Of a stretch of DNA of 15,929 nucleotides, positions 7,184 to 13,914 are shown in pieces. Positions within the stretch are counted from its first letter, which is position 1. Every line of letters starts with the position of its first letter. The notes under the pieces were generated by a model, which saw nothing but the letters and a program-made list of their open reading frames with translations, searched no databases and was not told where the DNA came from. The translations under genes were made by a program, and so were the position numbers. The stretch lies in the NCBI GenBank assembly GCA_019419585.1, contig DXZQ01000034.1, positions 1 through 15,929 on the forward strand. The letters are read 5' to 3'. The DNA is from Collinsella sp. GTDB lineage: Bacteria; Actinomycetota; Coriobacteriia; Coriobacteriales; Coriobacteriaceae.

Positions 7184-8527
7184 ATGTTCGACAAAGTGCT
7201 CATCGCCAACCGCGGAGAAGTCGCGGTCCGTGTTATCCGCGCGTGCCGCGATATGGGCATCAAGACCGTCGCCGTTTATTCCACGGCCGATGCGGACGCG
7301 CTGCACGTGCAGCTTGCCGACGAGGCGTATTGCATCGGCGGCCCGCGTCTTGCCGAGAGCTACCTCAACGACGATGCCGTGCTCACCTGTGCCGTGAAGT
7401 CGGGGGCAAAGGCAATTCATCCCGGCTATGGCTTCTTTTCCGAGAAGGCGAGCTTCGTGCGCGACTGCGACAAGTATGGCCTGGCGTTTGTCGGTCCTTC
7501 GGCCGAGGTGATCGACAGCATGGGCGACAAGGACGCCGCGCGTCGAACGGCTGCCGCGGCGGGCGTGCCCATCGTGCCGGGCTGCGATTTGCTCAAAAGT
7601 CCCGAGGAGGCAACGGCCGAGGCCGAGCGCATTGGCTGCCCCGTGCTCATCAAGGCGCGTGCAGGTGGAGGCGGCCGCGGTATTCGCAAGGTCGAGCGCG
7701 TGGAAGATGCGGCAAAGGCGTTCATCGAGGCGCGTGCCGAGGGCGAGGCCGTCTTTGGCGACGGCGAGTGCTACATGGAGAAGTTCGTCTCGCCGGCGCA
7801 CCACGTTGAGGTGCAGATTATGGCCGATAAGCAGGGCCATGTGTTTTCGCTCGGCGAGCGCGAGTGCTCGGTTCAGCGTCGCAATCAAAAGCTGATCGAG
7901 GAGAGCCCCGCGCCGTGCCTCGACGGACACGACGACATTCGTGCTCGCATGCACAAGGCAGCGCGTGACTTGGCTCGTGCCGTCGGCTACGAAGGAGCCG
8001 GTACCATCGAGTTCCTGTATTCGGACGACGGCAATTTCTACTTTATGGAAATGAACACGCGCTTGCAGGTGGAGCATCCGGTTACAGAGTTTGTGACCGA
8101 TACCGACTTGGTCAAGTGGCAGCTGCGCGTGGCAGCCGGCCAGCCTCTGCCCTTTGAGCGGGAGGACATGCCGGTCCGCAACCACGCCATGGAGTGCCGC
8201 ATCAATGCCGAAACGCCGGACTTTCTGCCGTCATGCGGAACGGTCACCGCGTTGCGTGTGCCGGGTGGTCCGCGCGTACGCTGGGATTCCGCCATGTTTA
8301 CCGGTGCGAAAGTTCCGCCGTACTACGACTCTATGCTCGGCAAGCTCATCGTGTGTGCGCCCACGCGTGACGGCGCCATTCGCAAGATGCGTTCGGCCCT
8401 GGGCGAGCTCGTGATTGAGGGCGTGAGCGAAAACAGCGAGCTTCAGCTCGACGTGCTGGCAAACGACGAGTTCTTGTCGGGCATGTATCACACCGATCTG
8501 ATGGGGCATCTCTATGCTGATGAATAG
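7184..8527 (+). CDS. accC: Acetyl-CoA carboxylase, biotin carboxylase subunit
   Basis: AccC uses ATP and bicarbonate to carboxylate the biotin on AccB. The 447-aa protein has the normal ATP-grasp biotin carboxylase layout: N-terminal FDKVLIANRGEVAVRVIRAC, the HPGYGFFSE segment, the ATP-binding glycine loop KARAGGGGRGIRKV (about 157-170), HHVEVQIMAD, ERECSVQRRNQKL and the metal/active-site segment EMNTRLQVEHPVTE. There is no fused carrier or carboxyltransferase domain, so it is the single-function form. The frame is open upstream, but the ATG at 7184 has AAGGAAGG at proper spacing and matches the family start. It ends 14 bp inside the start of accDA. Confidence 0.95.
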   Translation: MFDKVLIANRGEVAVRVIRACRDMGIKTVAVYSTADADALHVQLADEAYCIGGPRLAESYLNDDAVLTCAVKSGAKAIHPGYGFFSEKASFVRDCDKYGLAFVGPSAEVIDSMGDKDAARRTAAAAGVPIVPGCDLLKSPEEATAEAERIGCPVLIKARAGGGGRGIRKVERVEDAAKAFIEARAEGEAVFGDGECYMEKFVSPAHHVEVQIMADKQGHVFSLGERECSVQRRNQKLIEESPAPCLDGHDDIRARMHKAARDLARAVGYEGAGTIEFLYSDDGNFYFMEMNTRLQVEHPVTEFVTDTDLVKWQLRVAAGQPLPFEREDMPVRNHAMECRINAETPDFLPSCGTVTALRVPGGPRVRWDSAMFTGAKVPPYYDSMLGKLIVCAPTRDGAIRKMRSALGELVIEGVSENSELQLDVLANDEFLSGMYHTDLMGHLYADE

Positions 8528-10238
8528 AAAAGCGAAGACGGTCAACGTCCTCGAGGGGCCGATAACCGAGTCGTGCGCCGAGTTTCCCGCGCGCCACGTG
8601 TTTATCAAGTGCCCGGAGTGCCGCCGTGTGATCGATGAGGCACGCCTGCACGACAACCTCGAGGTCTGCCCCCGTTGCGGCAAACACTTTCGCGTGAGCG
8701 GTCGCGCGCGCATGCGCATGACGGTCGACGAGGGCACGTTTGAGGAATGGGATGCCAATCTGGCGTCGGAGGACTTCCTCTCGTTTCCCGGCTATGCCGA
8801 CAAACTCAAGAGCGTGAGCGAGCGTTCGGGCGAGCGCGATGCCGTTGTGTGCGGCAGGGGCAAAATCTGCGGTTGCGATACAGCTCTCTTCTTTATGGAC
8901 GCCAACTTTATGATGGGCTCGATGGGTTCTGTGGTGGGCGAAAAGATCTGTCGCACATTTGAGCGAGCGACCGAGCTGGGATTGCCAGTTGTCGGCTTTA
9001 CCGTTTCGGGCGGTGCGCGCATGCAAGAGGGCGTGACATCGCTTATGCAGATGGCCAAGATTTCTGCGGCAGTTAGGCGCCACAGCGAGGTGGGCGGCCT
9101 GTATATCACGGTGCTCACCGACCCCACGACCGGAGGCGTAACCGCGAGCTTTGCCATGGAGGGCGACATTATCCTGGCCGAGCCCGATGCCCTGACGGCA
9201 TTTGCCGGCCCGCGCGTGATAGAGCAGAACATGCACAAGCGCCTGCCCAAGGGATTCCAGCGCTCCGAGTTTTTGCTGGAGCACGGCTTTTGCGATGCCG
9301 TTGTTCCGCGTGGCGAGATTGCGCCCACGGTAGGCGAGCTGTTGGCGCTGCACGAAGGGCACGTGCCCGGCCTGGGGGCACCGCATGAGATCGTCCATGC
9401 GGGTCGCCGCGGCAAAAAGCTGGGACACTTGTTTAAGCGCTCGACGGCACCAAAAACCGCGCTCGAGATTGTCAAGCAGACCCGCTCGGCAGATCGCGCC
9501 ACGGCGGGTGAGATGATCTCGCTGGGCCTGGATGGATTTGTGGAGCTGCACGGCGACCGCTACTTTGGCGACGACGCCGCTGTGGTGGGCGGCATCGGCT
9601 GGAAGGACGGGCGACCCGTGACGGTTATCGCCATCGAGCGCGGCACCACGACCAAAGAGCGTATCCGCCGCAACTTTGGCATGGCGCATCCCGAGGGCTA
9701 CCGCAAGGCGCGTCGCCTTATGCGCCAGGCCGAAAAGTTTGGTCGACCGGTTCTGTGCCTGGTCGATACTTCGGGCGCGTTTTGCGGCATCGGTGCCGAG
9801 GAGCGCGGCCAGGGCGAGGCGATTGCCCAGAATCTCATGGAGATGAGCGGCCTTAAGACGCCGATTGTCTCGGTGGTGACAGGCGAGGGTGGCTCTGGTG
9901 GCGCGCTGGCACTATCCGTGGCCGACCGCATCCTGATGCTCTCGAGCTCGGCCTATTCGGTTGTGAGCCCCGAGGCCTGTGCATCGATCCTGTGGAAGGA
10001 TACCGAGCGCGCGGATGAGGCCGCCGAAGCGCTTAAGCTCACGGCCCCCGATCTGTTGGCGCTCGGCATCATCGACGGCATTGTTGACGATAGGGGCCTG
10101 TCGCATGAGGAGATCGTTGGTGCCGTCATGTCCTCGGCATTTGATGCCTTCGATACGCTTGGGCAGCTCGACGACGCCACCCTCACAAACCTCCGCTATG
10201 AAAAGTACCGCACAATCGGTCAGTACCGCACGATGTGA
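8514..10238 (+). CDS. accDA: Acetyl-CoA carboxylase carboxyltransferase, fused beta-alpha subunits
   Basis: This 574-aa protein joins both halves of the carboxyltransferase that moves CO2 from carboxybiotin to acetyl-CoA. Residues 1 to about 290 match AccD: a four-cysteine zinc ribbon (Cys33, Cys36, Cys52, Cys55), then a crotonase fold with SGGARMQEG near 165. Residues from about 310 match AccA: ELHGDRYFGDD, AHPEGYRKA, GIGAEERGQGEAIA and TGEGGSGGALALS near 456. The N-terminal helical part of stand-alone AccA is largely missing and is replaced by a short linker. The reading frame is unbroken, so the fusion is not a frameshift artefact. It overlaps accC by 14 bp. An in-frame ATG at 8520 is an alternative start. 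Confidence 0.93.
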   Translation: MLMNRKAKTVNVLEGPITESCAEFPARHVFIKCPECRRVIDEARLHDNLEVCPRCGKHFRVSGRARMRMTVDEGTFEEWDANLASEDFLSFPGYADKLKSVSERSGERDAVVCGRGKICGCDTALFFMDANFMMGSMGSVVGEKICRTFERATELGLPVVGFTVSGGARMQEGVTSLMQMAKISAAVRRHSEVGGLYITVLTDPTTGGVTASFAMEGDIILAEPDALTAFAGPRVIEQNMHKRLPKGFQRSEFLLEHGFCDAVVPRGEIAPTVGELLALHEGHVPGLGAPHEIVHAGRRGKKLGHLFKRSTAPKTALEIVKQTRSADRATAGEMISLGLDGFVELHGDRYFGDDAAVVGGIGWKDGRPVTVIAIERGTTTKERIRRNFGMAHPEGYRKARRLMRQAEKFGRPVLCLVDTSGAFCGIGAEERGQGEAIAQNLMEMSGLKTPIVSVVTGEGGSGGALALSVADRILMLSSSAYSVVSPEACASILWKDTERADEAAEALKLTAPDLLALGIIDGIVDDRGLSHEEIVGAVMSSAFDAFDTLGQLDDATLTNLRYEKYRTIGQYRTM

Positions 10239-10263
10239 CAAAGGGGCAGCCCGCATGTCACAT
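10233..10263 (+). repeat. Hairpin at the accDA / EIIC gene junction
   Basis: A perfect 8-bp inverted repeat (ATGTGACA / TGTCACAT) spans the accDA stop codon and the sequence before the EIIC gene. The 15-nt loop contains AAGGGG and an inner GGG-GCAG-CCC pairing. There is no T-run after it, so it is not a standard terminator. It would hide the in-frame ATG at 10255 and its AAGGGG. It may tune expression or mRNA stability of the last gene relative to the acc genes. Confidence 0.5.
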
Positions 10264-10278
10264 TGGGAAAGGCGTTCC

Positions 10279-11493
10279 ATGTCGCAAGTTTCTAACACCT
10301 CGTTTGCAACGACGGTTTCATCAAACGCCACGGCCGTGGTGGACTATCTGTCCAAAAGCATGATGTCGGCGCTGCCGTTTATTGTCTGCGCGGCGTTGTT
10401 CCGCACCGTCGCCGTCATTATGGGCGAAGGCATGCTGGGCCTGTGGTCTGCCGATTCCGAAATCTATCGCCTGTTCTACAGTTGGCTCTATAACGCCGGC
10501 TACTACTTTTTGCCCATTTATCTTGGTTGGGCGGCCGCCCGCCAGCTCGGTTGCTCGGAGCAGCTGGGCATGATGCTGGGCGGCGTATTGATTGCGCCCG
10601 ATCTGCTTAAGCTCGTCGATGCCGCATCGACGACGGGGGCATCGATGACTTCCGTGTATGGCCTGCTTCCCGCGCCGGTCAACGATTACACGACGACTGT
10701 TATTCCGGTCCTTATCTCGGTGCCTGTGCTATGGCGAGTGGAGTGTTTCTTTTCGCGCATTATCCCTAAGGCCGTGGCGTTTTCGTTCGTTCCGTTTACA
10801 ACCATGCTTGTCATGGTTCCGGTTTCGCTGTGTATTACGGCGCCGGCGGGCAGCTATCTGGGCATGCTGTTGGGCCAGCTTATGTTTATGCTTGGCAATT
10901 CCGGTGGCATCGTGTCGCTGCTCACGCTCATGGGGCTTGCCGCGGGTTGGGAGTTCCTTAAGATCGCGGGCGTCAGCAACGTTGTCCTATCGCTTGCCTA
11001 TGCGCAGTTTATGAGTGTGGGAACGGATTCGTGCATCTTGATCGCCGCGACGATGGCAACGTTCGCCGTTTGGGGCATGCCCTTTGGCGCGTCGCTCCGC
11101 GTTGTGGATAAGGACGAGAAGGCGCTCATGCTGGGCTATTCGATCTCGGGTGTTCTTGGCGGCGTAAGCGAGCCGGCGCTGTACGGTTGCGGCTTTAAAT
11201 ATGGCAGGTGCCTGACGTGCATGGCCATTGGCGGTGCCGTCGGAGGCCTTGTTGCGGCCGTGGGCCACGTTACGGTCTATACCATCGGCATGACGAATGT
11301 CCTCATGGTCATTGGCTTTGCCACGGGCGGCATCTCGAATCTGCTGTGGTGCTGTGCTGCCGGCGGTGTGGCATTTGCGGTGTCTGCGGCGCTGAGCTAC
11401 TGCTTTGGCGTGGTGCCGGCGAAGAGGCAGACGACAGGGGACGGAGCCGATTCACCCGAAACCTCGAAGAGCGTGGCCGAAGCAAGCGCATAA
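10279..11493 (+). CDS. Orphan PTS EIIC-like membrane protein (glucose/beta-glucoside class)
   Basis: This 404-aa, very hydrophobic protein has about ten membrane segments and resembles the EIIC channel domain of beta-glucoside-type phosphotransferase permeases. Recognisable parts are GGVLIAPDLL near 101-110, VYGLLPAPVNDYTTTVIPVL, and GVSEPALYG (295-303), whose Glu298 corresponds to the conserved substrate-loop glutamate of EIIC. No EIIB cysteine domain or EIIA domain is fused to it or present nearby, so phosphotransfer would need partners encoded elsewhere, or the protein may work without phosphorylation. The substrate is unknown. GGGAAAGG lies 6 nt before the chosen ATG. The in-frame ATG at 10255 is possible but sits in a hairpin. 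It closes the fatty-acid operon, 40 bp after accDA. Confidence 0.72.
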   Translation: MSQVSNTSFATTVSSNATAVVDYLSKSMMSALPFIVCAALFRTVAVIMGEGMLGLWSADSEIYRLFYSWLYNAGYYFLPIYLGWAAARQLGCSEQLGMMLGGVLIAPDLLKLVDAASTTGASMTSVYGLLPAPVNDYTTTVIPVLISVPVLWRVECFFSRIIPKAVAFSFVPFTTMLVMVPVSLCITAPAGSYLGMLLGQLMFMLGNSGGIVSLLTLMGLAAGWEFLKIAGVSNVVLSLAYAQFMSVGTDSCILIAATMATFAVWGMPFGASLRVVDKDEKALMLGYSISGVLGGVSEPALYGCGFKYGRCLTCMAIGGAVGGLVAAVGHVTVYTIGMTNVLMVIGFATGGISNLLWCCAAGGVAFAVSAALSYCFGVVPAKRQTTGDGADSPETSKSVAEASA

Positions 11494-11532
11494 ACCCGTG
11501 CGACAAAGGGCGATTTCTTTGTCATGTTCCAA

Positions 11533-11563
11533 GGTCGTGGCCCGTGTGGGTTGCGGCCTTTTT
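11533..11563 (+). terminator. Rho-independent terminator of the fab/acc operon
   Basis: An 11-bp stem, GGTCGTGGCCC with GGGTTGCGGCC counting G-U pairs, closes a 4-nt loop (GTGT) and is followed directly by TTTTTGT. It lies 40 bp after the EIIC gene. A separate 7-bp hairpin without a T-run (GACAAAG / CTTTGTC, 11502-11523) precedes it. This terminator marks the end of an operon of about 10 kb beginning at fabH. Confidence 0.82.
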
Positions 11564-11590
11564 GTATCTGTGGGGCAAAGTGGCTACACT
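11562..11590 (+). promoter_or_regulatory. Possible promoter of the CDF transporter gene
   Basis: TTGTAT (11562-11567) and TACACT (11585-11590) are separated by 17 bp, and the -35 overlaps the T-run of the upstream terminator. The -35 match is only moderate. TACAAT at 11590-11595 and the TATATA run near 11612 are alternative -10 elements. Since a terminator precedes the gene, a promoter is needed in this 80-bp stretch, but its exact position is uncertain. Confidence 0.35.
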
Positions 11591-11644
11591 ACAATCCGTT
11601 TGAGCAATAGATATATATAGGTAGTACCGTGGGGGCGGATATAG

Positions 11645-12799
11645 ATGGTTGAGTGGATTGTTCGTCGTGCGCAGGGCGACCGTGCGCGCGTGGGCACGTT
11701 GACGGGCGTGGTGTGTATTCTCGCCAATGTTGCGCTTTGTGCTGCGAAGGGCGTAATTGGCGTGCTGTCGGGATCGGTTTCGATCGTGGCGGATGCCATG
11801 AACAACCTGTCCGATGCCAGCTCGAATATCGTGAGCGTGCTGGGCTTTAGGCTGGCGAGCAAGCCGGCCGACCCCGAGCATCCTTACGGACATGGCCGCT
11901 ACGAGTATCTCTCGGGTCTGGTTGTGGCGGCGCTCGTGCTGCTTATTGGCATCGAACTGGTGAAGTCCTCGGTTGAGCGTATCGTCAACCCGGAACCTGT
12001 CGAGTTCTCGCTTGCCCTGGTGGCAGTTCTAGTGCTTTCGATGGTCGTAAAGCTGTGGATGGCGGCCCTCAACCAAAAGCTCGGTGACCGCATTGAGTCC
12101 GAGACGTTGCGTGCGACCGCTCAGGATTCCAAAAACGATGTCCTTGCCACAGGCGCCGTGTTAGCGTGCGCAATTGTTTCGCAGGTGACGCGCATCAATC
12201 TTGATGCTTGGGTCGGCCTTGCCGTTGGCGCCTATATCGGCTGGAGTGGTTTTGAGCTCATCCAGGATACGGTGAGCCCGCTTTTGGGCCAGGCGCCCGA
12301 TCCTAAGCTGGTCAAGCACATTCGAGACAAGATCATGAGCTACCCCGGCGTTTTGGGCGTTCACGATTTGATGGTTCACGACTACGGCCCGGGCAGGAAG
12401 TTCGCAAGCGCTCACGCCGAGATGGCAGCCGAGGCCAGCCCGCTGGAAAGTCACGACACGCTCGATATCATCGAGCAGTCGTTTAGAAACGAAGACGGAA
12501 TGATCGTCACGCTCCATTACGACCCCATCGTGACCGACGACCCCAAGGTGGCGAGCATGCGCTTGCGCATTAACGCCATGGCACAGGAGATCGATAGTCG
12601 CCTCTCGATTCATGACCTACGTTGTGTGCCGGGTCCTACGCACACCAATGTGATTTTTGATTGCGTGCGACCCTCGGATCTGCAGATGAGTGCCGAAGAC
12701 GTAAAGCGCGCGCTGGCACAACGGGTCGAATCGGAATATCCCAAGTCGATTGCCAAAATTACGATCGACGAAGACTACGTAGGACATACCCACGAGTAA
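11645..12799 (+). CDS. Cation diffusion facilitator family transporter, probably manganese-type
   Basis: This 384-aa inner-membrane protein exports divalent metal in exchange for protons. It has the six-helix CDF membrane domain (about 15-210) and a long cytoplasmic C-terminal part. The transport site is Asn53-xxx-Asp57 in TM2 (ADAMNNLSDASS) and Asp161-xxx-Asp165 in TM5 (AQDSKNDVLA), with the typical HPYGHGRYEY after TM2. An N/D/D/D site matches that described for MntE-like manganese exporters and differs from the His-containing zinc site, so Mn(II) is inferred but not shown. The C-terminal region (about 215-384) is long enough for the usual dimerisation domain plus an extra segment ending HTHE. 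The ribosome binding site is weak (GGGGGCGGA). It probably forms a small operon with the next gene. Confidence 0.88.
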   Translation: MVEWIVRRAQGDRARVGTLTGVVCILANVALCAAKGVIGVLSGSVSIVADAMNNLSDASSNIVSVLGFRLASKPADPEHPYGHGRYEYLSGLVVAALVLLIGIELVKSSVERIVNPEPVEFSLALVAVLVLSMVVKLWMAALNQKLGDRIESETLRATAQDSKNDVLATGAVLACAIVSQVTRINLDAWVGLAVGAYIGWSGFELIQDTVSPLLGQAPDPKLVKHIRDKIMSYPGVLGVHDLMVHDYGPGRKFASAHAEMAAEASPLESHDTLDIIEQSFRNEDGMIVTLHYDPIVTDDPKVASMRLRINAMAQEIDSRLSIHDLRCVPGPTHTNVIFDCVRPSDLQMSAEDVKRALAQRVESEYPKSIAKITIDEDYVGHTHE

Positions 12800-12838
12800 G
12801 GCTGTGCCGGCAAAGCAGGTTATGCAGAAGGGGAGAGC

Positions 12839-13465
12839 ATGAAGAAACTGTATCTACTCCGCCACGGTCAGACGGAGTTCAACGGCAAAAAGCTGGTCCA
12901 GGGCCGCTGCGACTCGCCGCTGACCGATCTGGGCCGCAAACAAGCGGGAATGGCAGCCGCATGGCTCAAGGGCCACGGCGTCGTCCCCGATAAAGTGGTC
13001 TCTTCGCCTCTAGACCGAGCCATGGACACAGCTCAGCTCGTCGCAACCGAGCTTCTCGGCGCAGACGCTGACGTTGAGCCCTGCGAAGGCATTATCGAGC
13101 GCTGCTACGGCACCTTCGAAGAGGGCCCGCACGACGCGCTACCCACCGACGTCTGGGATCCAGGCGAGGATCTGGTCCCCTTCGGAGGAGAAGGAAGCCA
13201 CGCGTTGCAAGAACGCATGGTAGGCACCCTCACCAATCTCATGGGCGCCGATGGTATCGAAACCCTCCTAGCAGTAAGCCACGGCAGCGCCAGCCGCCAA
13301 TTTATCAAGGCCGCAGCCCCAGAGGGCTTCGAGCTCCCAGCAAAACTCCCCAACTGCGCCATCATGATCTTCGTTTTTGACGAGGAAAAGCCACAAGCAG
13401 AAGGCGAGCCAATGCAATGCAAGTTCACCCTCCAGCAAATAGTGGACCCCCAACAAAGTAATTAG
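12839..13465 (+). CDS. Histidine phosphatase family protein (phosphoglycerate mutase-like)
   Basis: This 208-aa cytoplasmic protein belongs to the branch-1 histidine phosphatase superfamily. The phosphorylated histidine is His9 in LRHGQTEFN, the SSPLDRAMDTA segment supplies the second arginine, and the second histidine lies in VSHGSASRQF. The family includes cofactor-dependent phosphoglycerate mutases, alpha-ribazole phosphatase and broad phosphatases. The sequence does not decide among them, though it is shorter than a classical mutase of about 230-250 residues. AAGGGG precedes the ATG at 12839, which lies 39 bp after the CDF gene. Its 3' half uses more A-ending codons (gca, cca, cta) than its neighbours, a mild difference only. 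Confidence 0.85.
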   Translation: MKKLYLLRHGQTEFNGKKLVQGRCDSPLTDLGRKQAGMAAAWLKGHGVVPDKVVSSPLDRAMDTAQLVATELLGADADVEPCEGIIERCYGTFEEGPHDALPTDVWDPGEDLVPFGGEGSHALQERMVGTLTNLMGADGIETLLAVSHGSASRQFIKAAAPEGFELPAKLPNCAIMIFVFDEEKPQAEGEPMQCKFTLQQIVDPQQSN

Positions 13466-13502
13466 CTGAGCGAGCAGAGTTAAGCAGACATCAACGTGTC
13501 GT

Positions 13503-13653
13503 CTCCCGAGCACGGCGGAGGGCCGGAGAAATATATTAAGGTCATCGCGAGTTCCGCACGCAAAGGAGAGCACTTAATGTGCTCTCCGTCTTGCGCAGGA
13601 CTGTAGAGCAGGGACCTTAATATATTTCTCCGGCCCTCCGCCGTGCTCGGGAG
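13503..13653. repeat. 151-bp palindromic element with perfect 41-bp inverted arms
   Basis: The arms at 13503-13543 and 13613-13653 are perfect reverse complements over all 41 bases. The outer 26 bases are G+C-rich (starting CTCCCGAGCACGGCGGAGGG) and the inner 15 are A+T-rich (AAATATATTAAGGTC). The 69-bp centre holds another perfect 9-bp hairpin, GGAGAGCAC-TTAAT-GTGCTCTCC (13565-13587), and partly complementary flanks, so almost the whole element can fold into one long stem. No transposase, T-run or clear target-site duplication is seen. It may be a MITE-like insertion, a dispersed structured repeat or a transcription boundary between the phosphatase and ribosomal protein genes. Confidence 0.85.
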
Positions 13654-13704
13654 CCATCCACGCACTTTACCTGCGTAAACAATGTGAGTGAAATATGAAT
13701 CTCG

Positions 13705-13730
13705 ATGGATACGCCCGCAGCCGTGTATAC
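13705..13730 (+). promoter_or_regulatory. 26-bp ribosomal-protein box, copy 1 (upstream of rplC)
   Basis: This 26-bp sequence begins ATGGATACGCCCGCAGCC and ends GTGTATAC. It matches 15570-15595 at 23 of 26 positions. The TATACT at 13726-13731 is a good -10 element, so the box is probably a promoter with conserved upstream sequence. No strong -35 is seen at 16-18 bp. If so, rplC transcription starts near 13738 and gives a leader of about 180 nt. Confidence 0.6.
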
Positions 13731-13737
13731 TAAACAA

Positions 13738-13914
13738 CTGTGTGAAACCAGGGGAGTATTCTGGCTGGACAAAATGCCTGCTTAATAGGGTTGTCAGGTA
13801 GTTCAGGCGCAATACAAGGCTGGGGAGCACGTCGTGTAAGTAGTGGTCCTCTAGGGGCGTACGCTCGGTGGTGTACGCATTGTCCCAAGACCACGCGAGA
13901 GTTGGGATCATATC
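13738..13914 (+). promoter_or_regulatory. Structured mRNA leader of the rplC operon
   Basis: No credible gene fills this stretch. It contains several complementary segments: CCAG/CTGG (13748-13764), GCCTG/CAGGC (13776-13808), and a nested hairpin with outer stem GTGGTC/GACCAC (13843-13848 with 13889-13894) and inner stem GCGTAC/GTACGC (13857-13862 with 13873-13878). TCCCAA (13883-13888), inside the outer stem, is a perfect complement of TTGGGA (13902-13907), which overlaps the putative ribosome binding site of rplC. This arrangement suits autogenous control by a ribosomal protein, such as L3 or L4, through a pseudoknot or alternative pairing. The 5' end is inferred. Confidence 0.5.

Noticed and set aside
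4858..7263. An 801-codon open frame on the minus strand
   Set aside because: It is antisense to fabF, accB and fabZ, whose motifs are clear. Its protein is rich in His, Arg and Gly with no recognisable domain, as expected for a shadow frame in high-G+C DNA.
8346..9689. A 447-codon open frame on the minus strand
   Set aside because: It lies opposite accC and accDA, has no family motif and has no ribosome binding site evidence. It is a shadow of the acc genes.
10233..10263. Intrinsic terminator after accDA
   Set aside because: The hairpin is real but no T-run follows. The clear terminator comes after the EIIC gene at 11533-11563.
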